Source: Nitratireductor kimnyeongensis (GTDB lineage Bacteria > Pseudomonadota > Alphaproteobacteria > Rhizobiales > Rhizobiaceae). Taken from it: a stretch of 64,000 nucleotides of DNA. The notes beneath the pieces were generated by a model. The model was not told the DNA's origin and searched no databases. It worked only from the letters and a program-made list of their open reading frames with translations. Each line of letters starts with the position of its first letter. The first letter of the stretch is position 1. The stretch is from contig NZ_CP078143.1 in NCBI RefSeq assembly GCF_019891395.1, positions 2,121,001 through 2,185,000 on the forward strand. The letters run 5' to 3'. Positions 51,683-61,887 of the stretch are shown piece by piece. The position numbers were made by a program, and so were the translations under genes.

Positions 51683-52846
51683 CTATCGGGCCAGATCGGC
51701 GACAACCGCATCCAGCACAATCATGCCCTTCGGCGTTGCCCGCAGCCGGGTGTTGCCGACGGGCTCGACAAGGCCCTCTTCCTGCAACACTGCGATGCGC
51801 GTGTTGGAAAGCGCCCGGCCCGAAAGCGCTTCATAGCGTGGTAGGTCGATGCCTTCCACCAAACGCAATCCCATAAGCAGGAATTCGTCGGCTTCCTCAT
51901 CGTGGGTCAGAACCTCGCCGCCGATGACACCATGGTCCTGCATCTCGACGCGTTCGAGCCATGTCTCAGGCATTTTTTCGGTGAACGTCACTTGGCGACA
52001 GCCATCCTGAATGAACCGGCCATGGGCGCCGGGGCCGACGCCGACATATTCGCCATAACGCCAATAGACGAGATTGTGCCGGCTCTCAGCCCCAGGGCGG
52101 GCGTGGTTCGAAATCTCATAGGCCGGCAGCCCCCGTGCGGCCGTCACCTCCTGCGTGATCTCGTAAAGTCGTGCGGCATGATCCTGATCCGGCATCGCAA
52201 GCTTGCCGGCCTCGTGGAGAAGCTGGAAACGTGTGCCCTCCTCGATGGTGAGCTGATAGAGCGAGAGATGATCTGCCGCGTGCCCCATGGCTTGTTCAAG
52301 CTCGCTGGCCCACGCCTCCTCGCTCTGGTGCGGGCGGGCATAGATCAGGTCGAAGGAGAGGCGTGGAAAGATCTCACGGGCAAGGCCGATGGCCTTGAGT
52401 GCCTCGTCCACATTGTGCAGACGTCCGAGAAATTTAAGATCCCGGTCATTGAGCGCCTGCACGCCGAGCGAAACACGGTTGACGCCGGCCGCGCGGTAGC
52501 CGCGAAAGCGGTCGGCTTCAACGGAGCTGGGGTTTGCCTCCAGCGTCACCTCGATACCGTCCGGAACGTCCCAGTTGGCAGCAACGGCATCCAACAGCGC
52601 GCCGACGGTTTCAGGCTCCATCAGCGAAGGCGTACCGCCACCCAAAAATATGCTGGTAACGGTGCGCGGGCCGGTGCGGGCGCGCATGGTGGCAAGTTCA
52701 CGCTGAAAGGCGGCGGCAAAACGTTTCTGATCCACCGGCTGGTGGCGCACATGGCTGTTGAAGTCGCAATAGGGGCATTTGGCCGCGCAAAACGGCCAAT
52801 GCAGATAGACGCCGAAACCCGGGCTGCTTTCGGGCGCGGAGATCAC
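51683..52846 (-). CDS. hemW: radical SAM heme chaperone HemW
   Basis: A 387-residue HemN-like protein. The radical SAM cluster motif is [14 protein letters not shown] (CxxxCxxC, near residue 17) and [16 protein letters not shown] follows. HemW lacks coproporphyrinogen oxidase activity and instead carries heme to targets. It overlaps rdgB by 4 bp, giving the classical rph-rdgB-hemW order. Confidence 0.93.
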   Translation of the reverse strand: MISAPESSPGFGVYLHWPFCAAKCPYCDFNSHVRHQPVDQKRFAAAFQRELATMRARTGPRTVTSIFLGGGTPSLMEPETVGALLDAVAANWDVPDGIEVTLEANPSSVEADRFRGYRAAGVNRVSLGVQALNDRDLKFLGRLHNVDEALKAIGLAREIFPRLSFDLIYARPHQSEEAWASELEQAMGHAADHLSLYQLTIEEGTRFQLLHEAGKLAMPDQDHAARLYEITQEVTAARGLPAYEISNHARPGAESRHNLVYWRYGEYVGVGPGAHGRFIQDGCRQVTFTEKMPETWLERVEMQDHGVIGGEVLTHDEEADEFLLMGLRLVEGIDLPRYEALSGRALSNTRIAVLQEEGLVEPVGNTRLRATPKGMIVLDAVVADLAR

Positions 52847-53490
52847 GCAGCGCCCAGCCTGGCACGCGCGAATTTCTGGAATGCACGTGCTCGGTGGGAG
52901 AGCGCGTGTTCATCCCCCGGTTTCCAGCCATGCTTTTCCTGTGCCGTCATCTCGCCAAATGTAACGTCGTAGCCAACCGGTTGAAACACAGGGTCATAGC
53001 CAAACCCGTCCGTGCCGCGCGGCGGCCACACCAGATGTCCTTCGGCCTCGCCGCGGTAATACTCGGTTTCTCCGTCGGGGAAGCAAAGGCAAAGCGTAGC
53101 CACGAACCGACCGGTGCGCTTGTCGGTCGTGTCGGCTCCGTTCTCGGCAAGCAGTTTTTCCGTTTTCTCCATCGCCATCATGAAGTCGCGGCTGCCATCT
53201 TCCCTTGTGGCCCAGTCGGCGGTGTAAACGCCGGGTGCACCGTCCAACGCATCCACGCAAAGGCCGGAATCGTCAGAAAGGGCGGGCAGGCCCGTGGCTT
53301 CGGCAGCGGCCAGTGCCTTGATGCGGGCGTTTTCCTCGAATGTTGTGCCGGTCTCCTCCGGCTCTGGCAGGCCTAGCTCCGCAGCCGAGCGAACCGTGTA
53401 GCCAAAGGGGGCAAGAAGGTCGGAGAATTCGCGCAATTTGCCCTTGTTGTGGCTGGCGAGCACGAAGGTGTTGTTTTCGATCGGTCTCAA
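52843..53490 (-). CDS. rdgB: non-canonical purine NTP pyrophosphatase RdgB
   Basis: Hydrolyses dITP, XTP and similar nucleotides to keep them out of DNA and RNA. 215 residues. Features: [35 protein letters not shown] and [19 protein letters not shown]-terminal [10 protein letters not shown]. It overlaps the VOC gene by 4 bp. Confidence 0.94.
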   Translation of the reverse strand: MRPIENNTFVLASHNKGKLREFSDLLAPFGYTVRSAAELGLPEPEETGTTFEENARIKALAAAEATGLPALSDDSGLCVDALDGAPGVYTADWATREDGSRDFMMAMEKTEKLLAENGADTTDKRTGRFVATLCLCFPDGETEYYRGEAEGHLVWPPRGTDGFGYDPVFQPVGYDVTFGEMTAQEKHGWKPGDEHALSHRARAFQKFARARLGAA

Positions 53491-53900
53491 GTCAGTCCCC
53501 AGATACGTGGTTCAGCGAATTCGAGCGAATTGCCGAAAGGATCGCGAAAATAGATGGAACGGCCACCGCTCGGCCATTCAAAATCCGCCTCGATGGTAAT
53601 CCCGGCCGCTTCAAGATGCGCTTTCCAGTGGACAATCTCGTCGCTGGTCGCGGCAAAGCAAAGGTGGCCGGGGCCGATTGCCCCGTGCGGCGGCACTGGA
53701 AGCCGGGCATCGGGTGCTGGCGGCTCAACGGTCGCTGAGGGGTTGAACAACAAAAGTACAGTCTGTCCGCAGCGGAAGAACACATGCCGCCCTTCGACCT
53801 TTGCGATCCTCTCAAGCCCGAGCATCTCACCGTAAAAGCGCTCGGCCTCGCCAAGATCGCTTACATAGAGCGCTGCCTCGAGGATTGCCGATGGTTGCAT
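53487..53900 (-). CDS. VOC (glyoxalase) family protein
   Basis: A 137-residue vicinal-oxygen-chelate protein: [20 protein letters not shown] near the N-terminus, [20 protein letters not shown] in the middle with a metal histidine, and [17 protein letters not shown] at the end with the glutamate. It lies between rph and rdgB, as in many rhizobia. Substrate unknown. ATG 53900 is the family start. Confidence 0.85.
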   Translation of the reverse strand: MQPSAILEAALYVSDLGEAERFYGEMLGLERIAKVEGRHVFFRCGQTVLLLFNPSATVEPPAPDARLPVPPHGAIGPGHLCFAATSDEIVHWKAHLEAAGITIEADFEWPSGGRSIYFRDPFGNSLEFAEPRIWGLT

Positions 53901-53919
53901 GGTCCGCTTTGCGTTCAGT

Positions 53920-54636
53920 TCAGGAAATCGCCATCTTCTGCATGTCCGCAAGCTTGGTGATACCCTTGCGGGCCAGTCCCATCAAGGCCGCAAACTCCTC
54001 TTCGGAGAATGGCTCGCCTTCGGCGGTGCCCTGGATTTCGACGATGCCGCCCTTGCCGGTCATCACGAAATTGGCGTCGGTCTCTGCCGCCGAATCTTCG
54101 GCATAATCGAGGTCGAGAACCGGCGTGCCATTGTAAATGCCGCAGGAGATTGCGGCGACATGATCCTTCAGAACCTTGTCGCGGCTCACCATCTGGCGCG
54201 CTTCCATCCATGAAAGGCAATCCGAAAGTGCAATGAAGCCGCCGGTGATTGCCGCTGTACGGGTACCGCCGTCAGCCTGGATCACGTCGCAGTCGACGGT
54301 GATCTGCTTTTCGCCAAGGGCCTGCAGGTCAACGACCGAGCGCAGCGAGCGGCCAATCAGGCGCTGGATCTCAAGTGTGCGCCCGCCTTGCTTGCCGGAA
54401 GAGGCCTCACGCCGCATGCGGTCACCGGTGGAGCGCGGCAGCATGCCATATTCGGCCGTCACCCAGCCCTGGCCTGAATTGCGCAGCCATGGCGGTACGC
54501 GTTCTTCGAGGCTTGCCGTGCACAGCACATGGGTATCGCCAAAGCGCACCAGGCACGATCCCTCCGCATGCTTGGAAAAGCCACGCTCGAAACTGACGGC
54601 ACGCATCTCATCGGGTTCGCGTTTGGACGGGCGCAT
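53920..54636 (-). CDS. rph: ribonuclease PH
   Basis: Phosphorolytic 3' exoribonuclease that trims tRNA. 238 residues. Features: [40 protein letters not shown] and [20 protein letters not shown] with the phosphate-binding residues, and [20 protein letters not shown]. Ends 19 bp before the VOC gene and is divergent from hrcA. Confidence 0.95.
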   Translation of the reverse strand: MRPSKREPDEMRAVSFERGFSKHAEGSCLVRFGDTHVLCTASLEERVPPWLRNSGQGWVTAEYGMLPRSTGDRMRREASSGKQGGRTLEIQRLIGRSLRSVVDLQALGEKQITVDCDVIQADGGTRTAAITGGFIALSDCLSWMEARQMVSRDKVLKDHVAAISCGIYNGTPVLDLDYAEDSAAETDANFVMTGKGGIVEIQGTAEGEPFSEEEFAALMGLARKGITKLADMQKMAIS

Positions 54637-54800
54637 GGGCGTTTCTCTCCACTATCTATCGGTGTTTGCGGCTTGTAGCTTTGCGCAATCATGAACGCAA
54701 AGGAATTCCGGAAAACAAGGGAAAACCAGCCCGCCAATCACGAACAAAATTGTTGTTTTCACGCTATCCACGCTTATATTCGGGCGATCAGAGGTTGCGA

Positions 54801-55886
54801 ATGACAAAACCGATCTTGGACAGAGAATTTCAGGAACATGCACTCCAATCGCTGGATAGCCGTTCCCGCGAGATTTTTCGGGTCATCGTCGAAACCTATC
54901 TGAGAGACGGTGATCCGCTGGGCTCGCGCAATCTGTCGCGCATCCTATCGACACAGCTTTCCCCAGCCACCATTCGCAATGTGATGAGCGACCTGGAGCA
55001 TCTGGGGCTCATATACGCACCACATGTCTCTGCGGGACGGATGCCCACGCAGCAAGGGCTGCGTTTTTTTGTCGATGCGTTCATGGAGATCGGCGATCTC
55101 TCCGATGATGAACGCCGGATCATCGAGACGCAGGTGAAGGCTTCGAGCAGTGGACACTCGCTGGATCATATGCTGACAGAAGCAAGCCAGCTTCTCTCCG
55201 GGCTTTCACGAGGCGCAGGCGTTGTTCTCGCGACGAAGTCGGAAGCCGCGCTCAAGCATATCGAATTTGTCCAGCTGGAACCGCGGAAGGGATTGGCCAT
55301 TCTCGTTTCGCAAAACGGTGACGTGGAAAACCGCGTTATCGACTTGCCAACCGGCGTCACCATATCCCAATTGCATGAAGCCTCGAACTTCCTGAACGCG
55401 CATATTCGCGGCCGCACTCTTGCTGAAACGCGCATGGAGCTCTCGCGTCTCAAGGAGGAAACGCGCGCTGCACTTGATTCGCTTTCGCAGGAACTGGTGG
55501 AACAGGGGCTTGCCGTCTGGGCGGGGACAGAGAGCGGCCAGCCTGCCCGGCTGATTGTGCGAGGCCGCGCAAACCTGCTCGAAAACCTGACCGCAGAAGC
55601 CGACCTGGAACTTCTTCGCCGTTTGTTCGAAGATCTCGAGACCAAGGAAGGCTTGATCCAGCTTCTCGACATGGCCGAAGAAGGGTCAGGTGTGCGTATC
55701 TTCATAGGCTCGGAAAACAGGCTATTCTCGCTGTCCGGCTCTTCGCTTGTAGTGGCTCCCTATCGCGATCAGGAATCGCGTGTGATCGGTGCTTTGGGCG
55801 TTATCGGGCCGACGCGTCTGAATTATGCGCGCATTGTGCCAATGGTGGATTATACCGCGCAAATCGTCGGGCGCTTGCTTCGATAA
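54801..55886 (+). CDS. hrcA: heat-inducible repressor HrcA
   Basis: A 361-residue repressor that binds CIRCE elements before groESL and dnaKJ operons. Winged-helix at the N-terminus: SREIFRVIVETYLRDGDPLGS, SPATIRNVMSDLEHLGLIYA and HVSAGRMPTQQGLRFFVD. The C-terminal part includes IFIGSENRLFSLSGSSLVV and GPTRLNYARIVPMVDYTAQ. ATG 54801 gives the family start. No CIRCE is seen in front of hrcA here. A neighbour of grpE, as in most alphaproteobacteria. Confidence 0.95.
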   Translation: MTKPILDREFQEHALQSLDSRSREIFRVIVETYLRDGDPLGSRNLSRILSTQLSPATIRNVMSDLEHLGLIYAPHVSAGRMPTQQGLRFFVDAFMEIGDLSDDERRIIETQVKASSSGHSLDHMLTEASQLLSGLSRGAGVVLATKSEAALKHIEFVQLEPRKGLAILVSQNGDVENRVIDLPTGVTISQLHEASNFLNAHIRGRTLAETRMELSRLKEETRAALDSLSQELVEQGLAVWAGTESGQPARLIVRGRANLLENLTAEADLELLRRLFEDLETKEGLIQLLDMAEEGSGVRIFIGSENRLFSLSGSSLVVAPYRDQESRVIGALGVIGPTRLNYARIVPMVDYTAQIVGRLLR

Positions 55887-55906
55887 TTTCTCAACCGGGG
55901 GGATCA

Positions 55907-56197
55907 ATGTTTGGCCTGATCGGCAAGATGCGTGCGCACCCAGGTAACCGCGATGCGCTACTGGAGATTCTTTCGAAAGGCACGGCATCCATGCCTGGAT
56001 GCCTGAGCTATGTAATTGCACGCGATCCCGAAGATCCCAACGGGATCTGGATTACAGAAGTCTGGGACAGTGAGGATAGTCACAAGGGGTCTCTCACCTT
56101 GCCGGCGGTTCAGGCGGCGATCGCAGAAGCTCGGCCCTTGATCGCTGGTTTCGACAGCAGTGTGCGAACCGAGCCGGTATACAGGATTGGAAACTGA
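55907..56197 (+). CDS. antibiotic biosynthesis monooxygenase (ABM) domain protein
   Basis: A 96-residue ferredoxin-like-fold protein: MFGLIGKMRAHPGNRDALLE, SMPGCLSYVIARDPEDPNGI and WITEVWDSEDSHKGSL. Members include quinol monooxygenase YgiN; exact role unknown. It lies between hrcA and grpE. Confidence 0.83.
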   Translation: MFGLIGKMRAHPGNRDALLEILSKGTASMPGCLSYVIARDPEDPNGIWITEVWDSEDSHKGSLTLPAVQAAIAEARPLIAGFDSSVRTEPVYRIGN

Positions 56198-56208
56198 AAC
56201 CGTCGCCC

Positions 56209-56237
56209 CTTGATTTTGCGGTCGGGAACCTCGATAT
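56209..56237 (+). promoter_or_regulatory. possible RpoH-type promoter of grpE
   Basis: CTTGAT (56209-56214) and TCGATAT (56231-56237) are spaced 16 bp apart, 45 bp before the grpE ATG. This is similar to the alphaproteobacterial sigma-32 pattern (CTTG and a C-T-A-T-like -10), and grpE is a usual RpoH target. The match is short. Confidence 0.35.
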
Positions 56238-56281
56238 CGGACGCAATATCCAAGCAATTCTAAAACCATAGACGGACTGAC

Positions 56282-56941
56282 ATGACCAATCAGGCTAGGG
56301 ACAACGAACAGGCCAGAACCGAAGCGGCGGAAGACCCGAACGTGAAGGCGTTCGAAGAACATGCCGGCGAAGAGGCGGTTTCGGAAGAAGACGTCCTTGT
56401 GCGGCTGGCCAAGGAAAATGAAGAACTGAAGGAGCGGGCCCTTCGCCTCGCGGCCGAAATGGAAAACCTGCGCAAACGCACGGCACGCGATGTCGCCGAG
56501 GCGCGCAGCTATTCCATCGCCGGCTTTGCGCGGGACATGCTGACGGTTTCGGACAATCTGCGCCGGGCGCTCGAGGCAGTCCCCGCGGAAGCCCGCGCTA
56601 CCGGAGATAGCGGGCTCGCTTCCCTCATGGAGGGTGTAGAGATGACAGAGCGCGCCATGCTCTCCACGCTCGAGCGTCATGGTGTGAAGCAGATCGACCC
56701 CAAGGGTGAGCGGTTCGATCCGCATTTCCATCAGGCAATGTTCGAAGTTCCGGATCCCGAGACCCCGGAGAACACTGTCGTTCAGGTGGTGCAGCAGGGC
56801 TATGTGATCGGCGAGCGTATGCTTCGTCCCGCGATGGTTGGTGTCGCCAAGGGTGGCCCCAAGGCCGGCGCGGTTCAGAACGGCGAAAATGGAAGCGCCG
56901 AACCCGGTCCGCCCAACCCGCAGGCCGAGCGCGACGCCTGA
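56282..56941 (+). CDS. grpE: nucleotide exchange factor GrpE
   Basis: Releases ADP from DnaK during chaperone cycles. 219 residues: an acidic N-terminus, long coiled coil ([20 protein letters not shown]), then the dimerisation and beta domain with [20 protein letters not shown] and [20 protein letters not shown]. Normal family length. Confidence 0.95.
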   Translation: MTNQARDNEQARTEAAEDPNVKAFEEHAGEEAVSEEDVLVRLAKENEELKERALRLAAEMENLRKRTARDVAEARSYSIAGFARDMLTVSDNLRRALEAVPAEARATGDSGLASLMEGVEMTERAMLSTLERHGVKQIDPKGERFDPHFHQAMFEVPDPETPENTVVQVVQQGYVIGERMLRPAMVGVAKGGPKAGAVQNGENGSAEPGPPNPQAERDA

Positions 56942-57042
56942 GCGGTAGCTTCGCATTGGATTGAACCCCTTCGCGTGTCCGCGAGGCAACCCCTTGCTTC
57001 CTATTCATCGGGCCTTCGGCTATCCAGAAGGTGGAGGGCCCG

Positions 57043-57675
57043 ATGGAACTGATTCAGCTTCTTGATTATGCCGGCGTGGCGGTGTTCGCGGCAACCGGCG
57101 CTCTTGCGGCGTCGCGCAAGGAACTCGACCTCATTGGCTTCATTTTCCTCGCCGGTGTGACAGGCACCGGTGGTGGCACGCTCCGCGATCTGGTGCTGGG
57201 AGTGCCCGTCTTCTGGGTTGAGAACCACACATACATCATAGTCTGTGCTGTGGTTGCGGTCCTCGTGTTCTTTGCCGCGCCGTTGGTTGAATATCGCTAC
57301 AGGTTGCTTCTATGGCTTGATGCGGCGGGGCTCGCAGCCTATTCGGTGCTCGGGGCTGCCAAAGGACTAGAGGCGTCCGGGTCAGCCATCGTCGCGCTGG
57401 TCACCGGCGTGCTTACGGCAACCTTCGGCGGTGTGTTGCGCGACGTGCTGGCCGGCGAGCCATCTGTTCTGTTGAGGCCCGAAGTATACGTGACTGCCGC
57501 TCTTATGGGGGCAGGGGCGTTCACGGTGGCGAATGTTGCCGGAGTGGAGGGAGCGATCGCTGCACTGATTGCCGTGACAGCCGCATTTCTGGTGCGCGGC
57601 GGGGCCCTGCGCTTCGGCTGGACCATCCCGCGCTATCGTTCCCGCCCCGGGCGTCCGCCCGAGGAGCTAGAGTAG
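57043..57675 (+). CDS. TRIC-type trimeric cation channel family protein
   Basis: A 210-residue membrane protein of the UPF0126/YadS-TRIC family with seven hydrophobic helices in two repeats. Each repeat has the signature: GTGGGTLRDLVLGVPVFW and TATFGGVLRDVLAGEPSVLL. Prokaryotic TRIC channels conduct potassium. The ATG at 57043 has GGAGGGC ahead. The 3' end overlaps the convergent adenosine kinase gene by 9 bp. Confidence 0.88.
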   Translation: MELIQLLDYAGVAVFAATGALAASRKELDLIGFIFLAGVTGTGGGTLRDLVLGVPVFWVENHTYIIVCAVVAVLVFFAAPLVEYRYRLLLWLDAAGLAAYSVLGAAKGLEASGSAIVALVTGVLTATFGGVLRDVLAGEPSVLLRPEVYVTAALMGAGAFTVANVAGVEGAIAALIAVTAAFLVRGGALRFGWTIPRYRSRPGRPPEELE

Positions 57676-58659
57676 ACCGACCTGTTGCGCCTCGTAGCGC
57701 AGGTCTTTGTGCGGCCGCGGGCCGATCTGCTGGATCACCAAGCCGGCGGCAAAGGAACCGAGACGGCCGCAATCGATGAGGCTGCGGCCATTTGTATATG
57801 CATAGAGGAACCCGGCTGCGTAGAGATCGCCAGCCCCCGTGGTGTCCACCAACTCGTTGATCTCGATCGCGTCGACGGCAACGGTTTCGTCCTTCGTAAC
57901 GATGATCGAACCTTTTTCCGAACGGGTGACTGCAGCCAGGCGCGTGTCCTTGCGAATTTCTTCAAGTGCGCTCTCGAATGAGGACGTTTGATAGAGAGAC
58001 AGCAGTTCCTGCTCGTTGGCAAAAACGATGTTGACTCGGCCCGAGCGCATCAGTTCCAGAAACTCGTCGCGATAGCGGTCCACGCAGAACGGATCTGAGA
58101 GGGACATGGCCACTTCGCGGCCCCCTGCATGCGCCGCATCGGCGGTCATGCGGATCGCTTCCTTTGCCCGTGGCGGATCCCACAGGTAGCCTTCGAAATA
58201 CGTGACCTTGGAGCCCTTCGCCTTGTCTTCCTCCACGTCTTCCGGCCCGAGCTTCACACAGGCTCCGAGATAGGTGTTCATGGAGCGCTCGCCATCGGGC
58301 GTGACGAAGATCATGGACCGCGCAGTTGGCGGATGACCTTCCAGAGGTCTGGTATCGAAGGCGACACCCTGAGCGCGAATGTCGTGTGCGTAAATCTCGC
58401 CAAGCGTGTCGTTTGAAACTTTGCCGAAGAACACGGCTTTTCCGCCGAGGCTGGCGATGCCGGCTGCCGTGTTGCCCGCGCTGCCGCCAGAGGCTTCGAT
58501 GGCCTGTCCCATGCGCTCATACAGGAGGGTGGCACGATCGACATCAATCAGGTTCATTGCACCACGAATGATCTTGTTTTCTTCCAGAAACGCTTCGTCG
58601 CAGCGGGCGATGATGTCGACAATGGCGTTGCCGATGCACAGCACGTCATATTCGCTCAA
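57667..58659 (-). CDS. adenosine kinase (PfkB family)
   Basis: PfkB sugar kinase, about 330 residues. Features: VLCIGNAIVDIIARCDEAFL, SGGSAGNTAAGIASLGGKAV near the N-terminus and the catalytic ELVDTTGAGDLYAAGFLYAY (Asp base). Rhizobial homologues are annotated as adenosine kinase; ribose-type sugars are an alternative. TTG 58659 is chosen because a GGAG lies 8 nt ahead; TTG 58677 is another possibility. Both are rare starts. Confidence 0.87.
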   Translation of the reverse strand: MSEYDVLCIGNAIVDIIARCDEAFLEENKIIRGAMNLIDVDRATLLYERMGQAIEASGGSAGNTAAGIASLGGKAVFFGKVSNDTLGEIYAHDIRAQGVAFDTRPLEGHPPTARSMIFVTPDGERSMNTYLGACVKLGPEDVEEDKAKGSKVTYFEGYLWDPPRAKEAIRMTADAAHAGGREVAMSLSDPFCVDRYRDEFLELMRSGRVNIVFANEQELLSLYQTSSFESALEEIRKDTRLAAVTRSEKGSIIVTKDETVAVDAIEINELVDTTGAGDLYAAGFLYAYTNGRSLIDCGRLGSFAAGLVIQQIGPRPHKDLRYEAQQVGLL

Positions 58660-58825
58660 GTTCGGATCTCCAGACAATTTGGTGAAGCGCTACGGCTTGG
58701 GACACCGGCGGTTTACCGGTTTGAACGGGATTTGCAAGCCGTAGCTGCGGGTCGATAGTCTTGCACCAGCCCTATGTCGCCCCTATCTCGAGCAGGAGAT
58801 GACCATTGAAAGGCTTTGAACCCGA

Positions 58826-59560
58826 ATGATCTTCGACGCGGCCCGCGCCGCAATCAGCCGTCTTTTTTCCAGAGAGTTTCGCAGCGTTTTCTTCAAGACA
58901 CTTGGTCTGACGCTACTGGTGCTTGTGGGTGTCTGGCTGGGGGCCAAGGAGCTCTTCGAGTACATCGCGCTGCCATGGCTTGATGCATTCTTCCCCGACC
59001 TGCCTTCCTGGCTGGGCTGGATGAGCTTTGTCGCACTAATCGCTGCCGGGCTCGGGTTGGCGGCCGGTCTCTCGCTCCTGATCGGACCAGTGACGGCCGT
59101 GATCGCCGGCCTGTTTCTGGATGACGTGGCAGAAGTGGTCGAAAAGGAAGATTATCCGCAGGACGCGCCAGGCAAGGCGCTTCCTTTGGGTGCCGCTATC
59201 GCCACCTCGATCAAGTTTTTCGGTGTGATCATCCTTGGCAACATTGTCGCGCTTTTCCTGCTGCTCGTTCCGGGTATCAATATTCTCGCTTTCTTTCTCG
59301 TAAACGGCTATTTGCTCGGCCGAGAGTTCTTCGAGTTTGCAGCCATGCGCTTCCGCAGCGAGCCTGAAGCCAAGGCGTTGCGCCGGCGTCATGCGGGCAC
59401 GATTTTCCTAGCTGGTCTCGTCATTGCGGGCTTTCTGGCCGTGCCCGTACTCAATCTTCTGACGCCGCTCTTTGCAGCCGCCATGATGGTGCATCTGCAC
59501 AAGATGATCTCTCAAGAGGATGCGGCACGCGCAGTGCAGGGCTCAGCTCAGAACGGTTAG
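58826..59560 (+). CDS. EI24 domain (CysZ-like) membrane protein
   Basis: A 244-residue membrane protein with about six hydrophobic segments and the EI24 features FFKTLGLTLLVLVGVWLGAK, IGPVTAVIAGLFLDDVAEVV and ILAFFLVNGYLLGREFFEFA. CysZ proteins import sulfate. Other EI24 proteins are of unknown function. It is convergent with nth (2 bp apart). Confidence 0.85.
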   Translation: MIFDAARAAISRLFSREFRSVFFKTLGLTLLVLVGVWLGAKELFEYIALPWLDAFFPDLPSWLGWMSFVALIAAGLGLAAGLSLLIGPVTAVIAGLFLDDVAEVVEKEDYPQDAPGKALPLGAAIATSIKFFGVIILGNIVALFLLLVPGINILAFFLVNGYLLGREFFEFAAMRFRSEPEAKALRRRHAGTIFLAGLVIAGFLAVPVLNLLTPLFAAAMMVHLHKMISQEDAARAVQGSAQNG

Positions 59561-59562
59561 GG

Positions 59563-60303
59563 TCAGGCCTGCGGCGCCAGCTCCACAAGCGGCGCGGGAA
59601 TATCGTTTGTCTTCTCCAGTGATTTGCAGATATCCGCAATCACGCAGGCCGTACAATCGGGCTTGCGTGCTTTGCAAACATAGCGCCCGTGCAGGATCAG
59701 CCAGTGATGAGCGTGGCGCATGAACTCGTCCGGTATGACCCTCACCAGCGTGTCTTCCACCTGTTCCGGCGTTTTGCCGGGGGCAAGCCCGATGCGATTG
59801 CCGATGCGCAGTATATGCGTGTCGACGGCCATGGTCGGCTGGCCGAATGACATGTTGAGCACCACATTGGCCGTCTTGCGGCCCACGCCTGGCAGCGTGA
59901 CGAGCGCCTCGCGGTTGTCCGGAACCTGCGATCCATGGTCGCGGATCAGCGCCTCGCTGAGCGCGATGACGTTTTTCGCCTTGTTCCGCCACAACCCGAT
60001 GGTGCGGATATATTCACCCACTTTCTCCTCGCCGAGGGCCAGCATCTTTTCCGGCGTGTCGGCCACCTTGAAGAGGTCGCACGTTGCCCTGTTCACACCT
60101 GCATCCGTCGCCTGCGCCGACAGGACGACGGCAACAAGAAGGGTGAAGGCGTTCACATGCTCAAGCTCGCCTTTTGGCTCTGGCCGCTGAACCGAGAAGC
60201 GACGGAAAATCTCGCGGATCTCCTCGGGCGAATAGGCGGTTTTGCGTTTGCGGGAGCGGGCGGGTTTGCGGGCCGCGGCAATTTTCTTCTTGGGCTTTTC
60301 CAT
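59563..60303 (-). CDS. nth: endonuclease III
   Basis: Base-excision-repair DNA glycosylase/AP lyase for oxidised pyrimidines. 246 residues. A lysine/arginine-rich N-terminus (KKKIAAARKPARSRKRK) precedes the domain. The catalytic motif is VTLPGVGRKTANVVLNMSFG with the lysine, the catalytic aspartate is in AVDTHILRIGNRIG, and the 4Fe-4S cluster is CKARKPDCTACVIADIC (C-x6-C-x2-C-x5-C). Confidence 0.94.
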   Translation of the reverse strand: MEKPKKKIAAARKPARSRKRKTAYSPEEIREIFRRFSVQRPEPKGELEHVNAFTLLVAVVLSAQATDAGVNRATCDLFKVADTPEKMLALGEEKVGEYIRTIGLWRNKAKNVIALSEALIRDHGSQVPDNREALVTLPGVGRKTANVVLNMSFGQPTMAVDTHILRIGNRIGLAPGKTPEQVEDTLVRVIPDEFMRHAHHWLILHGRYVCKARKPDCTACVIADICKSLEKTNDIPAPLVELAPQA

Positions 60304-60324
60304 GGTGCTTCTATAATCGGGATC

Positions 60325-60810
60325 ATGTCCGAAACAAACAGCGCAGACGCTCCCGTTTTTCAGGCGTTATTGACGCCCTACCGCTCGCTCACGACACGCG
60401 GCTTCACCATATTGATGGGCATTCTGCTGCTTGTCTGGCTCACCATTGGAGCATTTTTTCTAAAGATCGGCGCCTGGCCGGTTTTCGGATTCTTCGGACT
60501 CGATGTTCTGGCGATCTATGTCGCTTTCCGGCTGAACTATCGCGCCGCACGCGTGCGCGAGGAAGTGCGCCTGTCGCGTACCAGCCTCGATATCCGCAAG
60601 GTGCCACCTTCGGGCAGGGCTGAAATGCACCATCTCAACCCGTTCTGGACACGGTTTCGCATTGACCGGCACGATGAGATTGGCATCACCGAAATGGCGG
60701 TTGAGACGCGCGGCAAGCGCGTGGCGCTTGGCAGTTTCCTGAACCCGGACGACCGAGAGAGTTTCGCCACGGCCTTCGGAAAGGCGCTGGCCACCGCGAA
60801 GGGGCGGTGA
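60325..60810 (+). CDS. DUF2244 family membrane protein
   Basis: A 161-residue protein with two N-terminal transmembrane segments (about residues 30-75) and a cytoplasmic DUF2244 domain: FRLNYRAARVREEVRLSRTS and FWTRFRIDRHDEIGITEMAV. Function unknown; a usual neighbour of nth in alphaproteobacteria, divergently transcribed. Confidence 0.85.
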   Translation: MSETNSADAPVFQALLTPYRSLTTRGFTILMGILLLVWLTIGAFFLKIGAWPVFGFFGLDVLAIYVAFRLNYRAARVREEVRLSRTSLDIRKVPPSGRAEMHHLNPFWTRFRIDRHDEIGITEMAVETRGKRVALGSFLNPDDRESFATAFGKALATAKGR

Positions 60811-60915
60811 ACTCGGCAGGAATCGGGTGGTTGACCGGGTTGAAAAACAGCATGGTCATGCTCAGGAAAATGTCATGTGGCACCAGCGTGAACGCGCGTG
60901 CCGGGAGTTAACGCC

Positions 60916-61800
60916 ATGAACATGCAGACGGCTCTGTTGCAACGCGATGTGACGCCGGAAGGTAGCGATTACGAGATCGTGCGCCGAGTGATCGAGAAGA
61001 TCAGTCTCGACTATCGGGACCAACCTTCGTTGGAAGAAATTGCAGATGAAGTAGGCGATACGCCGTACGGTCTGCAGAAACTGTTTACGCGCTGGGCTGG
61101 GCTGTCGCCCAAGGCGTTTCTGCAGGCAGTCACGCTCGACCATGCGCGCCGGCTGCTTGATTCGGGCATGCCGCTGCTCGACGCGGCGCTGGAACTTGGT
61201 ATGTCCGGGCCGGGGCGGCTGCACGACCTGTTTGTGACGCATGAGGCAATCTCGCCTGGTGAGTACAAGGCGCGGGGCGCAGGGCTCACCATGCGCTACG
61301 GGTTCCACCTCTCGCCCTTCGGCCAGGCCCTTGTCATGATCACGGAGCGCGGTCTTGCAGGGCTTGCCTTTTGCGACCCCGGCGATGAACGCGTGGCATT
61401 CGAGGATATGGCGTCACGCTGGCCGAATGCCCAATATGAAGAAGACATGGCTGCCACCGCATCCTATGCGGCACGCGTGTTCGATCCCTCGCGCTGGCGC
61501 TTGGAAGAACCGTTGCGCGTGGTGTTGATCGGGACGGACTTCCAGGTGCGGGTGTGGGATGCGCTCTTGAAGATTCCGATGGGCCGCGCCTGCGCGTACT
61601 CCGACATTGCCGAGCGGATCGGCAAGCCGACCGCTTCACGCGCGGTGGGCGCGGCGGTAGGGGCAAATCCGGTTTCCTTCGTGGTGCCTTGCCATCGCGC
61701 CGTCGGCAAATCCGGCGCTCTTACGGGGTACCACTGGGGTTTGACGCGCAAACGCGCGATCCTTGGTTGGGAAGCCGGACAGCTCTGCCAGCCCGATTGA
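60916..61800 (+). CDS. Ada-like methylated-DNA-protein cysteine methyltransferase
   Basis: A 294-residue protein with an AraC-type HTH (residues about 20-110: SLEEIADEVGDTPYGLQKLF, WAGLSPKAFLQAVTLDHARR) and a C-terminal O6-alkylguanine transferase: IPMGRACAYSDIAERIGKP and NPVSFVVPCHRAVGKSGALT with the acceptor cysteine in PCHR. The N-terminal Ada phosphotriester-repair domain with its zinc cysteines is missing, so it may repair O6-methylguanine without acting as an Ada-type methyl-sensing activator. Confidence 0.9.
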   Translation: MNMQTALLQRDVTPEGSDYEIVRRVIEKISLDYRDQPSLEEIADEVGDTPYGLQKLFTRWAGLSPKAFLQAVTLDHARRLLDSGMPLLDAALELGMSGPGRLHDLFVTHEAISPGEYKARGAGLTMRYGFHLSPFGQALVMITERGLAGLAFCDPGDERVAFEDMASRWPNAQYEEDMAATASYAARVFDPSRWRLEEPLRVVLIGTDFQVRVWDALLKIPMGRACAYSDIAERIGKPTASRAVGAAVGANPVSFVVPCHRAVGKSGALTGYHWGLTRKRAILGWEAGQLCQPD

Positions 61801-61887
61801 GTGGACCTGCGGTGCTGGAGTTCCTTAGGATTCCACGGCGCCGCAAAATGGTCTAGGTTCGCCCCCAAATTTGCGTGGGAGTGTGCC

